Numbered from the stretch's first letter, positions 48,211-60,867 are shown. The stretch: DNA of 64,000 nt from Strongylocentrotus purpuratus (GCF_000002235.5 NW_022145610.1:30994306-31058305); one strand, 5' to 3'. Made by a program: numbers and translations. Notes: generated by a model from the letters alone, not told the origin.

Positions 48211-48516
48211 TGTAGAGGTGGTATAGTTGAGTGATTAAGCACTGGACTTGAAATGCACTATAATGTTCCTTGGTAAGGCATTAATCTACATTTGCCATTC
48301 CATACCCAAAGACAAAAGCTTTTGTGTTAGTAATTGCCATACATGTATGCCCTCAGGGTGACTGTAAGGTAGAAATACTCCCCAGGGAGTGAAGATGGTG
48401 CATTTTGTGCACGAATGAATCTGTTGAGGCGATGACCAGGGTAATAATATATGTATAGCGCTAAGAGATGGTATTTCATATTATGCGCTATATAAATCCA
48501 GATTATTTTTTTTATT
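48211..48516 (+). mobile_element. tRNA-derived SINE (family C)
   Basis: Head GGTGGTATAGTTGAGTGATT; the B box region is lost by a small deletion. Body TACTCCCCAGGGAGTGAAG; tail GACCAGGGTAATAATATATG and GCGCTATATAAATCC. Confidence 0.75.
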
Positions 48517-49559
48517 CAGGTAGTTTTTAGTCTTTTGAAAATCCAGCTCTACATTTTTCTTTACAAAATTGGAAATATGATGAAAAACAAGATTTTATGG
48601 GGGTTATTAGTTTATGGCACCCTTTTGGAACTATTCCTCTAAATTATTCATACTCCTTGTACATTTCATTGTTTATAACTCAACAATGAAAGGTAGAATG
48701 GTTGAATGAGGGCCTTTATTCAATATTTTTAGATGTAACCTTTAATATGTCATATTCTCAAGAAACATAGATCGGGGCAACTAATTTTTTCACACACTTA
48801 AAAGATTACAAAACTTGGCAAGGGATGAATAATTTAGTTGCTACCACAGTAACTATATGTGGTTTATGTCTTGGTGGTTCTTCACACTATGATACAAATA
48901 GAATACTTAATATATATTCTGACGATGAGGCTGAACATGAGAGGCTCACATGAAGAAAAGATATGTGACTAGAGTAGCTAAGAAGATCCATCCATCAGAA
49001 GGCTATGTTCAAAATCAGTGGTATAGAAAGGATTATTATTAGGGGATGGGGGAGGGGGGCAAACCAGCAAACTGCCCTAAATGACATCCTACAAAATGAG
49101 AATGATGTGACGATTTCATATTTTCAGAAACATTTTTGACAAGGACAGTGGTAGAAACAGGTTTTATGCTAACCTGTAAAACAACACTCTTCCAATCTGA
49201 TCTTTTTTGCAATGAGGGAGATACTACCCCCACTGCCCCCCCCCCCCCAAGCCCATTACACCTACACCATGATACATGGATAAATATTTCTCGTTCTATA
49301 AATCACCTTTTACCAATATTTTTTTTTAAATCCTGATAAATTTTCATTAATCTATCTCCTCAAACAATTTCAATAAAAAGTGGAATCTACAAATGAATTT
49401 TTCAAATTCATTAATTAACAGTTTTACAGAAAATGAATTTTCACTTACCCTGATAAATTTGATAAAATCCTGAGTAATAGGTTTCCAATGTATGACAAAT
49501 GGCACAGAGACAGGAAGGGAAATATCTCATCCACTTTCTAAGCCCAAAGCAGAGAAAAT

Positions 49560-49990
49560 ACACACTTCAAACTATTTGACATCGATCCACCACGCAACGG
49601 CGGGCCCCTCGAAGAGAGCTCGCACCGTAAATACAAAAATCCATCTTTCGACATCATCGTTGCATTGCTAAGTCATGTGCGTCCATATCCCCCCAGAACA
49701 TGAGACAAGTGAAAAAGAGCAATAACCCGCTCTCGCTCGCTCCCTCGCTCTCTCTCTCTCCTTTTCTCTTTTCCTATCTCTCTCGCTAACCAACTTGCTC
49801 GTTCTCTTTTCCTCGCGTCAAATGAGGATCACCGACAGATTAGACAGCGGAGAGAAGAAAACTTTGAAATGGGGACCAACTCTAGCTCGAGCCGGGAACA
49901 TACAGTCATCGTTGCTGCCATGGCAACGCCCAAGTTCCTGTCACGTGATCGCTACCAGGGAAGGGGTTAGTCATACCTCAGCTTTGGGGG
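49560..49990. promoter_or_regulatory. Possible CpG-rich regulatory island in the 26-kb intron
   Basis: CpG-containing sequence with CT-rich runs, an RFX/X-box-like GCTGCCATGGCAAC and an E-box GTCACGTGATC. The 108-codon plus-strand frame has no recognisable domain and no good donor. Confidence 0.35.
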
Positions 49991-50339
49991 AAGCACTAAG
50001 TTCTGAAGATGATAATACGGAAAGACTCAGACAGACAGACACAGAGAGAGACAGACAGAGAAGGCGATTAAAGGGGCATACAAGACCAAGAAAGGGGGAT
50101 ACAGGTTGCATACTTTCATGATGCTTGCGACTTCAAGGAACCTGTGATACATGTATGTGTGGACATTAGATCAATCCTAAATCGAAACGTGGTCAAAACT
50201 ATTCTGGATCAACTGACATAAGAGTTTTGTTATAAAATATGCAGCAATGCTTTATTTAGAAGACAAGACAATGACTTTGAAATATCTAATTACTCTCTCA
50301 CCCCCTCCCCCTCCCGCGAGATCCGGCATACTCTCTCTG

Positions 50340-50341
50340 CT

Positions 50342-50385
<44 letters not shown>
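50340..50385. repeat. Poly-C plus (CT)n
   Basis: CCCCCCCCCC followed by about 17 CT units. Confidence 0.95.
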
Positions 50386-50386
<1 letters not shown>

Positions 50387-51075
50387 CTCTTTATTTATCT
50401 ATCTATCTTTTCTCTAACTTTGTCTCACTAACGATTACAATATATTTCTTTCATTGTATTAATATCTTTTCTTGATATCACATACCAGTATATGTCTCAA
50501 CAATCCATCTTTGCCAGAATTTCCTGAAAGCATTTTTAATATATCTTTCTTACCGCATATCACACTTAAAAAGGCCTTCACAAAATGTCAATTCCACATT
50601 TGTATTCATAATGTCCAAAATTAAGTCTACACGTGCGTATTTTAAAGGGCACTTTTGTACTTTCATGTTAAGGTGGTTTTCATGATGTTCTCAGAAAGAT
50701 ATTGACCACAATGACATAACCACGTCACCCTCGTTTCAATGAACGTTTCTCTAATCTTAAATCCCCCTTTCACACAAGAGGAACATTATACAATGCTTTT
50801 ATTAACAATACCAACAAAAATATTAAACATAAAAAAATCACTGCGTAGTGAAATTATCAACCGTAAAAAAACAGTGTGGGGGGGGGGTCAGATAATATGT
50901 TTAGCATGTAATATTTGACTGGTCGAAGTGAACAGTCAAATCACCATGCTCTGATAACACGCCCCAATGCCCTACCCGGTAAAACCAATTACATTCAAGA
51001 TGTTAACATGGGCAATGTCTCTGAGTTTATGTACACAGTATGGAATATTGCTCAAACCTCAGTTTTATTTAATGA

Positions 51076-51665
51076 TAGTGTTGTAACATCACGGATATCT
51101 CCAATTCTTTTTTTTTTTTTTTTTTTAGGCCGACTCTGTCGGCAAGCCAGGTCCGTATGAAAAAACCAATGCGGAAGGACTTTCATTTAACTGCAAGGTG
51201 CAGTTGAAGGCCCTGATTTGTGCTTGTGAACTTGTCACAAATAATAGTAACAATGTCGTTTTTAGAAGAATGTGTATTAACATTAATGTAAATTAAAAAC
51301 AGTAGAGAACCTAGGATAGAACCTTGTGGTAAGCCATGTGTAAAAGAAGAAAAATTGGAGGAATCATTATTATAAACTACATATTGAGATCTATTACAAA
51401 GATTACTTTCAAACAAATTGGAGTGTTGTTCTAGTTTCCGAGTGGTGAGTCAACACACCGATTACTGAGCTGGGAGACATTGCCAGGCATAGTGCCAGGT
51501 GGAGGGGCATAAATCGAAACTTTAAAAAAAAAAATATTTAAAAAAATTTAAAAATTTAAAAATTTAAAAAAAAACAGGAAAACAAAACCGTCCAATTGAA
51601 AACGGATACCGGTAGTGCCATGGCCGGTCGGATACCGGACGGTTAAACGTTTGACTACAGCACTA
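51076..51665. mobile_element. hAT-like non-autonomous element carrying a LINE reverse-transcriptase fragment, copy 1
   Basis: This 590-bp element has inverted ends TAGTGTTGTA and TACAGCACTA (one mismatch). The 8-bp flanks match at 7 of 8 bases (TTTAATGA, ATTAATGA), as expected for hAT transposons. Inside, on the minus strand at about 51240-51400, a frame reads THGLPQGSILGSLLFLIYIN. This is the conserved PQGSxLGPLLF motif of non-LTR retrotransposon reverse transcriptase; the catalytic YxDD region is absent. A second copy lies at 58196. Confidence 0.75.
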
Positions 51666-52359
51666 ATTAATGACACATTCATATAGGCCTACAGTTTCTT
51701 GTATAGAGCATTTAGAAAACAAAAAACGAAGTACTCAGACATTTTGGGGTCGTCTGAATGAGCATTTTTTTTACTCCTCTGCAAAGCTGACAGCCTCAAA
51801 GATTATTGCAGCATAAAAACCACAAGTGTCCTGGAAACTAAAGTGATCTGGCTTCAGCCACACTTCAATTCACAGCGAGAATATGTATAAAAACAGGGTC
51901 CTGCTTATATATTTCATTACAACCTTTAAGTCCCCTTGGATTGAACACTTCAAGTGATCCTGCCCACAGCAACTATCATATGACCATGAATATAACAAAT
52001 ACTTCAAGATCTACATCATGTATTTTCATGGCACTGCAAGAAAAGAGGGGCTTTCCCTTACAAACATAGCGTTCCAATAAGTCCTTCATTTTTCGTGTGG
52101 TTAATTGATTTCACAGCACACCTCTGTAACTTCTATTCAGAGGGGCATCGAGGGAAGCAACTCTGTGATAAAACATATGGGTTAATGCCCTTCTGGCTCC
52201 AAGCTGACGAGATAAAGCAAGTTAACTAATTTATATGTCATCATGATGTTGCCTATTTGATGCGGCAAAAACTAAACAGCGAGCAAGGATCCCAACGTAT
52301 ATATATATAATGATTTTTTTAATATTCATCAGTTGACATGGAAGATTCCAGGTCCGTTC

Positions 52360-52665
52360 TTCCTGATGATTCCTAAGTCCGGTGGCATTTGCAGAATGCA
52401 GGGACGGGGGAGACGATACTTCCCTTCCAGTAAGTCCCTGCAGGTCAGGTTTCTACGAGTCTATGAGTGTGTCCATACCAACTTTTATCCCTCAAATTTA
52501 GAAACTGATTATCAATTGGACAAATGTAAGGTCTATGACATCTATATATATGCAGAGACTGGGGAGACAATACTTCCCTTCCCATTAAGATAAAGAGGGA
52601 TAAGGTTTCTACTTGTCTATGAGTGTGTCCATACAAAGTTATTTCCCCCCTGATTCAACACATCC
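52360..52665 (+). repeat. Tandem repeat, two units about 170 bp apart
   Basis: TCTATGAGTGTGTCCATAC occurs at about 52460 and 52616, each preceded by a GGGGAGACRATACTTCCCTTCC block (52406 and 52560). The wording resembles the array at 12420-13190. Confidence 0.7.
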
Positions 52666-52762
52666 TGGGTTTTAATGATTTTAACATCATGTTTCATTAA
52701 AAAATCGATGGATAACTCAAGGTTATACTTTGATCAGGAAAGACATATATTAGCTGGTAACT

Positions 52763-52829
52763 GTATGTGACCATAATAAACAGGTGGCCTTTTTAAAGAG
52801 GTAGCTGTTAAGGCAGATTTAACTGTATT
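52763..52829. mobile_element. Fragment of TACAGTCAAACC element
   Basis: The left part (AACTGTATGTGACC, AACAGGTGGCC) and the right end (GGCAGATTTAACTGTA) resemble the elements at 10665 and 34346 in inverted orientation. Confidence 0.5.
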
Positions 52830-54309
52830 TGAACTACTGACAAGGCTACCCTGGTTTAAAACAATAATGAATGAAAGAAAAGAATAACTTACTAAAACCC
52901 AACTTAGCCTAAACCAAAGTAGCACCCCTACCCCCAAATCTTTGATAAAACAAAGCACAGAGCAAATGTCATATCACAAGAATAAAACTTGGTTAGGACA
53001 CACTCAAGGAACCTAGGCACTGCACCTCCTGTACATATTATAATGTGAACTTCATACTAGGTGAGAAACCCATGCAGAGAGGTCTACAAGCTTGAAGACA
53101 AATCATGAAAACAATATTGCAATATAAGGCATGGAGTATTCAGAGGTAAAAATTGGGTTAACTTGTGAAGCCACAGAAGTTTTTTTTTTTTTTTTAATAA
53201 AACATTTTTTTTAAATTGCTTGCATGAAAATTCTTTTAATTTCCACAAAATTGTTCACTTGCAGAAAATCAAAACCTGAACAATTATTTGTTTTCATAGA
53301 AATAATTTCAATTACCTTTCCCCAAATTATACATCACATTAGTGCTGCTGAATTGACTTCAAGAAATTTCATATGGCATTCTTGTTAAAACGTCTACGTG
53401 TACAAGGGGAAGTTTGGTATTTCAATCTTTTTCATTTTCATGCCAACACCAACTTGGAAGCCTCAAGGTTCCTGGAGGATATTAAGTCAGCTCTATTTTC
53501 AGCAATCTTGGCAAGACAAATACCAAGGAACATATCTTTCATTTCCAATTCTAATGATCCCTCCAGTCCAAGAAAGTCAAGTAGAATATGAGCGGAGGAA
53601 ATTTAATCACATGTAAGCGTATTAGGCCTTATTAGATATCCGAAGAGGAGAGAAAAGGTGAAAGAAAACCAAGCTTAAAGAGAAGGTTGGGTACTGGTAA
53701 GAGGATATTTGTGTGAGGAGCATTATTTTATAACTCACTTTCAAGTACCTGGTTTAAAAAATTTTAAAAAATTGGGGGGGGGGGGGGCATTGACCTCAAG
53801 ACAGGCCCCATTTCCAGGTCTCAACACAACAGGCACGCAGGTCCCCAAAACAAAAGTCAAGAGTCTCAGGACCCAAATTTTCATATTTTGTACACAGAGC
53901 TCTTGCATACAGACTTCCAAAAGTTCATTCTAGACTTCCCTCACAAGGAGTATAAAGTGTGGAACCCTGCTATTTGAATTAAATCTAAATGAAATTTGAA
54001 AATTAAGGAACTATTTGGTACAAAATTGTGTTGAGATGTGGTTATCTTAATATACTGTACAAAGTACAGGAAGCAATGTGTGGCCATGTAAGTGTGTGGT
54101 GCATAGGCCAACTGTACACTGTAGCTATATAAACAAATGATCATTGCAAGATTCAAACTAGTATTTACTTCCTTAAAATCTATGCACAATCTGGAAAGGG
54201 AAAGGGTGGATATATATATATATATCTTGCACATCTCTGTCTTCATTGATAAAGAGTGTAATCATCAGGTTTTATTCAATCCATTTTCATCAGCAGAAAT
54301 AGATCCTAC

Positions 54310-54530
54310 CTTAAAAAGAAGAAGAAAGAAGAAGAAAAAGGGGGAGAGATGGGACAGGAAGGGGGTGAGAAGGACATGAACAAGGAGAAGAAAGAATGAC
54401 GAAATGAAGAGAGGGAGAGTCGTCAGATTGAAAACAGAACAGGGAAAAGGGGTATTGAATAAAAAGAAGTAAAAGAGATAAGAAATGTAGAAAGAGAAGG
54501 AAAGGGGGACAAGGTGAGATAAATGAATCT
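54310..54530. repeat. Polypurine tract
   Basis: About 220 bases almost free of pyrimidine runs (AAGAAGAAG, GGGGGAGAGATGGGA, GGAAAAGGGG). Confidence 0.9.
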
Positions 54531-55009
54531 GCACAGAGGACAATCCTTTCCTTTGACCGATTTTCTTTGACCTAATGGAAATCATTTTGTTGGCAACCAT
54601 CCTTAGATTTACTGGGGAGAGTTGGGAAATCCGTTCTACTTTTAATTGGTGCCTTACCACTAATCACCTAATTTTAATGGCCTTTAGAACCAATTTAAAA
54701 CAATTGGAAGTCCTAATTCCCCTGGATTATGGAGGGCACTTACTTTAACATGATTAGGCATATCATCAGTTCATTCCATTTCGATGAAGTGAAACTTGAA
54801 CAAATTAACCCATTGAGGACAAAATGGTTCACATTTAGCATGCTTTAACATTTAGTTTATTCCAGAGTTATATCAGGCTCAGAATTTAGTGGATTAAAAT
54901 CTCACTCAATTTCTTCCCTTCTCCTTTACCTGATCATATATCCACTTCCTATATATTTCAAGTTCATGTTTATCTAGTTCACATTAAGTTGAATTGTAAA
55001 TAATCTTCT

Positions 55010-55690
55010 TTGTTTCAACTTTTCTTGTTTTATATCCCCCCCCCCCCTCTCCTGTCTTTATATATCTCTCCCCCCCCCCTTCCTTCCCCTCTCCCCTTTT
55101 TTCTCTCTCATTCTGTTTATCCCTTCTTTCCTTTGTCCGTATTTTATTCTTCCTTCACCCCCTCTTCCTTCTCCACACTCGCTGCATTGCCCTTTAAATT
55201 TCCACTCTTCCTCTCCTTCGTCCTCTTTTCTCCTCTTTTCCTTCCTTTCTCTCTTCTCCTTTCTCTCTTTCTTTTTCTCTCATGACTTTTCTCTTTTCTC
55301 TCCCCGTCTCTTTCTCACTTTCTTCCCTATCTCTCAATCTATCTTTCTCTCAAATCCCCTCATATTGATTCCACAATTTTATTTTTCTTCCTTCTCTCCT
55401 TCCACGTCCTCCTTTTTATATCTCTCATTTTTCTCTTCCTTACATTCCTTTCTTCTCTCTCTCCCCCATTCTATCTCACAATAATCATGATATAATCCTG
55501 TCCTCTCTCCCTTTTCATTTCCTTCACACCCCCCCCCCCCCTACCCCCTCTTTCTCTCTCTCTCTCTCTCTCTCCCTCCCTCCCTCCCTCCCTCCCCCTC
55601 CCTCCCCTTTCTTTCTTTCTCTCCCTCTCTCTCTTTCTACATCCTTCTCTAACTCTTCCTTTCATCATTCCTTGTGTCTCTGCACTATCT
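55010..55690. repeat. Polypyrimidine tract, about 0.7 kb
   Basis: CT-rich sequence with three poly-C runs, a (CT)n of about 26 bases (55552-55577) and (CCCT)n at 55575-55605. Confidence 0.9.
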
Positions 55691-56382
55691 AATTCAGACT
55701 TACCAAAATTAGACATATGAGGTAATGGTTAAAGCTGCTAATGAAGAACGATTAACACAGGAACCAATACTCATTTCTCAAAAGGAAATGTTCTGTCCTC
55801 ATGTATCATCGTAAGCTGGTTTGATGGACCAAATCTCAAGTGAGTCTCTCATTTACCTTTTCTGGATGAAAATGAGGTATTTTTCCATCTTTCCCTTGGA
55901 ATTCCAAACTTTACGAATGATAAATTGAACAAAAAACAGAGCTTTATATACACATCTTTTTTGCAGTTTGTAGTTGTAAGACATTTTTTCTTATTATATG
56001 CATTTATGTAATTTCAATTTTCATTCACTGTAAGCGCTTTGGGCCTTCTGGGAAAAGGGAGTAATATATAGTAATAATAATATATATCAAATGAATTTAT
56101 AAATAGTGTAATTAATGAGATAATCATAACTTGTGTGAATTAACTCAATCAGAAGATAAATAGCAATAACAGATACATTGTGTACCACAAAAATCAACAT
56201 TAAACTTCCTATATTTTGTTACTCGAGAGAAATTGTGCTAGGTGTGGTGTTTTACACTTAGAAAACATAAAGTTATCATGTTTTGTTAATGAGACTTTGT
56301 CCAGTGACAAGTGATGTGTTGTTGTTGTTAAGCATGGGTCTCCAGGCAACCAAGCATAGATATGTCAGTTACAACACGTATT

Positions 56383-56407
56383 AATAATAATAATAATAAT
56401 AATAATA
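56383..56407. repeat. (TAA)n microsatellite
   Basis: Eight TAA units. Confidence 0.95.
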
Positions 56408-56469
56408 GTGTAAAATTATAGGGCGCTCACACCCTCCAATATTCATGTATTACAAAGGGTTTGAAACTA

Positions 56470-56632
56470 TAATAATAATGATATTCGGCTTTTATATAGC
56501 GCTTAATACATCTCAGACGTCTCTAAGCGCTTAACAGATATACTATTACCCCGGTCATTGGATTCAGTGCTTGCCCGCACACAATGTGTGCACAATCTCC
56601 ACTCCCTGTGGAGCATTCCAGCCATAAAACTT
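56470..56632 (-). mobile_element. SINE 3' part (family C)
   Basis: On the minus strand it carries CTCCACAGGGAGTGGAGATT, GACCGGGGTAATAGTATATC and GCGCTATATAAAAGCC. It is preceded by a separate (TAA)n run at 56383-56407. Confidence 0.7.
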
Positions 56633-56913
56633 TACTTCCATTGGTCAAATGATATAGCAGCTATTACATTTAACCATCATACAAGTATCCTGGTTCACAG
56701 ACTATAGGCCTTCCAGGCCAAAGGTCACTTGAGGTGAATTTTAAACTGCAATGCATCCATCAGACAGGACTGTGTAATGCAAAATGACAGCACCTCCCTG
56801 AACCCCCACCCCCCATCACCACAAAGACCTACCAGTCATATTTATTGATACGCAGCAGCTTGACATTAACAACAACATGAATATTACAATTGCAGGTGGC
56901 TGTACACAACAAA

Positions 56914-56934
56914 AAAACACACACACACACACAC
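56914..56934. repeat. (AC)n microsatellite
   Basis: About ten AC units. Confidence 0.95.
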
Positions 56935-57301
56935 GCATCCACGCCATCTGAATACAGGGCACTTGAGTGAACACTGGACAATGGCATTGAAAATGCTAAC
57001 TTCAGCGGAAATTTTGTGAATAACAATGTCTTGGTTATGATAGTGAGGCCAAGCGTTTGAATTGTTGCCCAATGGTAAGGAATTTTATATACAGCTGTAC
57101 GTCTCGTACTATTTATATTTGATCAAATGAATGTGAAGACAGTAGAAGAAGGTATCTTGAGGAGAAAAGGAGGGGCCATGGAACGTAAGATGTGTGGCGT
57201 GAAACTGTCCGACAGATAGAACGCAAGTGAGCTCATGGAAAGGTTGGGTCTGGGAGAAACTATGGTGGAAGTGGAGGTGGTAAAGAGAACTGGATCGACA
57301 T

Positions 57302-57712
57302 GGGGTGCGTTTATCGTGTCTTGCCACAGATATGTACATATCGAACCCCACTATCGTACCCCACTATCGAACCCCATTATACAAACATGATCTTCGGGAT
57401 GTCGCGATTATCGTCTCTTCACGATTCAAAATAAAGGCCTTGTCTCTGCGCAGCTGCTTTGCACCGTTTGACCCGCATTCGCATGGGAAGGTCAGATTTG
57501 TATGTGGGGTTCAAAACAGCTTTGCGTTTATCACGTCTCAGAAACGTGATTCTGGATGTATGGCACATTCAAAACGCACATTTTTCGGCGTTACTATATG
57601 CCCATATCTAAAGACGTTTGAAAAAGGCTTTGCGTTTATCGCCTTAAAAATTTGCCTGAAAGACGTTTGAAAATGCGGATTCTAGGCAAAAAAATTGGAC
57701 CATAAACGCAAC
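57302..57712. mobile_element. Repeat element with TGCGTTTAT ends
   Basis: The left end GGGTGCGTTTATCG and the right end CCATAAACGCAACC are inverted. GCGTTTATC recurs inside (about 57522 and 57632), as do TCGAACCCCA triplets near 57350. The 121-codon plus-strand frame inside shows no recognisable domain. Confidence 0.55.
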
Positions 57713-58195
57713 CATGGATAGGTCATGTATTGAGAAGGGAAGAGAAGGCATGAGAAAAAGGAACACTGTGCAGGGGGTACAGGGGGCAATGCTCTGGCTG
57801 GAGCCAAGGCAATTCGGCAAATAGGAACCCCAGTTGTGAACCCTGAAGTAATATAGCACACACGAACAGACCACCACTCTCTCAGCAGCACACATACAAT
57901 CTATAGTGGGAAGCTAGCCTGCTTGTAGTTAGCCAACGAGGCTACTTGCGCCAGCGGCAGGTGCGTGTTAGGAATCTGGGCGGCTAGCTTGTTGCCAAAA
58001 CAATTGTAGATCGTCAGCTGGTAAAATGAAAGTAACTATAGTCAAGAGCATCAAAGGTGTTCTTATATTGTCTGTAATGCACTTAGTATTTTTAGAGTTT
58101 TTAGACTCATATAGGATGGTTAGGGCTGGACCACGTAACATATAAAAAGAAGATATTCTTCCCCTTTGCCATATCCATGCTGTGGGCATTTCAGC

Positions 58196-58790
58196 TAGTG
58201 CTGTAACATCACAGATATCTCCAATTCCGTTTAACCGCCAGTCAAAACAGGACGGTTTTCTGTTAAACGATTTAATTTTTTTTCTTCTTTTTTTCGGCAG
58301 ACTGTCGGCAGTTAAAAAACCCACGCGGGAAGGACTTTCATTTAACTGCGAGGTGAAGGCGCTGATTTGTGCTTGTAAACTTGTCACAAATAATAGAAAC
58401 AATATCGTCTTTAGAAGAATGTGTAAGATCATTAATGTAAATTAAAAGCAGTAGAGGACCTAGGATAGAACCTTGTGGTACGCCGTGAGTAATAGAAGAA
58501 AAATTGGAGGAATTATTATTATAAACTACATATTGAGATCTATTAGCAAGATTACTTTCAAACCAAGATGACAGACAAATTGGAGTATTGTTCTAGTTTC
58601 TGAGTGGTGAGTCAACACACGGATTACTGAGCTGGGAGACATTGCCAGGCATAGTGCCAGGTGGAGAGGCATAAATCAAAAAAATTAAAAATTAAAATTA
58701 AAACATGTGAAAACGAAATCGTCCAATAGAAAACGGATAGTGACACGGGCGGTCGGATACCGGACGGTTAAACGTTTGACTACAGCACTA
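58196..58790. mobile_element. hAT-like non-autonomous element carrying a LINE reverse-transcriptase fragment, copy 2
   Basis: This 595-bp element has inverted ends TAGTGCTGTA and TACAGCACTA (perfect) and near-identical 8-bp flanks ATTTCAGC and ATTTCAGT. It aligns with 51076-51665 over most of its length. The reverse-transcriptase fragment is better kept: THGVPQGSILGPLLLLIYIN followed by DL, on the minus strand at about 58420-58500. Further in, both ends carry AAACGTTTAACCG / CCGTTTAACCG sub-terminal repeats. Confidence 0.78.
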
Positions 58791-58959
58791 ATTTCAGTGC
58801 CAACTCGCCACAAAAGGGGCATTCACATTTCTGTACTTGTGCGACAGTGCCATCTACTCTAGTGCGCTGCCTAATTGGCCATCATCAGATAAATAATTCA
58901 TTCTCGTTTATGCCTGCAAACCATGTGATCGAGGGGTATGCTCAACCAGCGCATCCCCC

Positions 58960-59115
58960 ACGTTATCGTAGGTTATTCTTAGGTTTAGGTTTAGACTTAG
59001 GGTCAAGGTTAGGGTCAGGGTTAGGGTGTAAGGTTAGGTATAGTGTTGGGTCGAGTGCTGAAGTTAGGAATTTGGTTAGTGTAGGAAATTTATTGCGGAA
59101 TAATCATCATAGGAG
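58960..59115 (+). repeat. Dispersed repeat with degenerate TTAGGG-like motifs, copy 2
   Basis: Rich in TTAGGTTTAGG, GGTTAGGGTCAGGGTTAGGG, then GTGTTGGGTCGAG and TAGTGTAGGAAATTTATTG. Shares its second half with the copy at 1023-1155. Confidence 0.7.
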
Positions 59116-60112
59116 CATGAGTCGTACAACCAATAACAGCTATGAAAATCTGAAAATAGCTCTGGAAAAAGCTATGGAATAGAAACAACAGAATATCTCA
59201 AATCCCTGTGAGAAATCTATAGCGTGGCTAAAAACTTAACTCTCGTGAAGAGAAAATTACCATTGAAGATGCAAAAGTGACATTGACTAGAGGAACTCTA
59301 GGATAGTCAGGTAAATTAACTGCTGTCGGTGCAGTGATGAGTGATTAGGATTAAGAAGACTAATCAAAGGAACTATCACTCAATTCTGAATGAGATCATA
59401 TTACTCCTAAAAGGAGTGATACTGTGCTGGATCCAAACATGAGCTTGTAGACATAATGTACAATTTTGTTATCGATTAAACAAGAATTTGTAGAATTTCT
59501 GGATTTTAATTGACTAAAAATGGAAAAAAACTCACAATTCTAAGCAGCAGCACGGAGCAGCAGAACAGAGCAGCAGCAGCAACAGAACGATTTATATTTT
59601 ATTTTATTACAATATGAATATCATTAATTTTAGGAAATATGTCAATATGGAACTCCAGGAATTGGACATGCTCTGGCATCACAACACAATCTGCATGCGT
59701 CACACATCGAGTGGGGGAATTTATATATATTATACATTTGACATATATTCGAAGTGAGAAGTTGAATAAATGAACTTGATAGCATAGAGTGCATGATGCT
59801 AATTATATCACGAGAGCTAGGTGATTAACAGCTTAATTAATGTCCCAGGATAAGCCAAGGGAAATGATATTTAAGAACACTTTTAAAGTAATATATCTTG
59901 TGTGGAGTGTGAAAATGTTATATATAAACATTCAAGGCCGGTCAAAGAGAGAAATCAAAACAAAATTCTAACGCCTGTGGTGGGCGTAAATCAAAACTGA
60001 GTGGGTGGGTGCCAATTAAATTATCACACTGATTTTTAAAAATTAAAAAACATTCTCAACGCTGACATACTGTTCATATAACAGCCCGATGATGCAGTAA
60101 GTGATAAATCCT

Positions 60113-60809
60113 ATACCCCATTCACAGTGGCCTCAAACACCGCGACAGCAGCGGGACTGTCCCGCTGCTGTCGCGGTGTTGTCTTCAGTGTGAAGGCTCG
60201 GACCCGTTATAAACTATCGCGGCATAACACCGCCTCGCGATAACGCCGCGACAAACTATCGCTAGGTTCGCCTAGCTACAGCAGCGGGACAGTCCCGCTG
60301 CTGTCGCGGTGTTTACTCAGTGTGAAGGCTCTCCGCTATAACACCGCGACAAACACGTGTGATTTGTTTACTTACCTATCACTGACCTCTTTTCTCCAGC
60401 AATGGGGAACATAAAGTGAAATAGAAATAAAGTAACCAGTGGATTCAAATTGATTTTATTATTATGTAGATATTATAATTATCCAAATAAAAATATTTCA
60501 CACTTCAAAAAATTAAAATATTCTGACTGGAAGCAATAAAAATGCTAGTTTCTTAAAAAGTAATATGATCGAGGATACAAAAAGCAACTCATATCGGGGT
60601 CACTCGCGGGTCATGAGCCATGCATACACGTGTTTGTTACGGAGGTAATAAAAATCACCCGCTGCAGCGTGAATGGGTACATGATATTTATCCCGCTGCT
60701 GCAGCGGGATAACTTTTCTACTGTGAATGCATTTGTAGCGGTGTTATGGCGGTGTCGCCGCTCCGCTACAACGCCGCTACAAATTTCAAAACCACTGTGA
60801 ATGGGGTAT
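60113..60809. mobile_element. Palindrome-rich MITE, about 0.7 kb
   Basis: Perfect 18-bp inverted ends (ATACCCCATTCACAGTGG). The inside carries two copies of a hairpin made of CAGCAGCGGGACTGTCCCGC and CTGCTGTCGCGGTGTT, plus repeated AACACCGC units. No coding potential. The target site is ambiguous, as the ends themselves contain TATA. Confidence 0.78.
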
Positions 60810-60867
60810 TATAAAGGTAGTTTTATGTCACATAAACAAATAGTTAATAAGAAACTCTGATTAATTC

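Noticed and set aside
57305..57670. 121-codon plus-strand frame as a gene
   Set aside because: It lies within an element with inverted GCGTTTAT ends and repeated internal units, with no domain.
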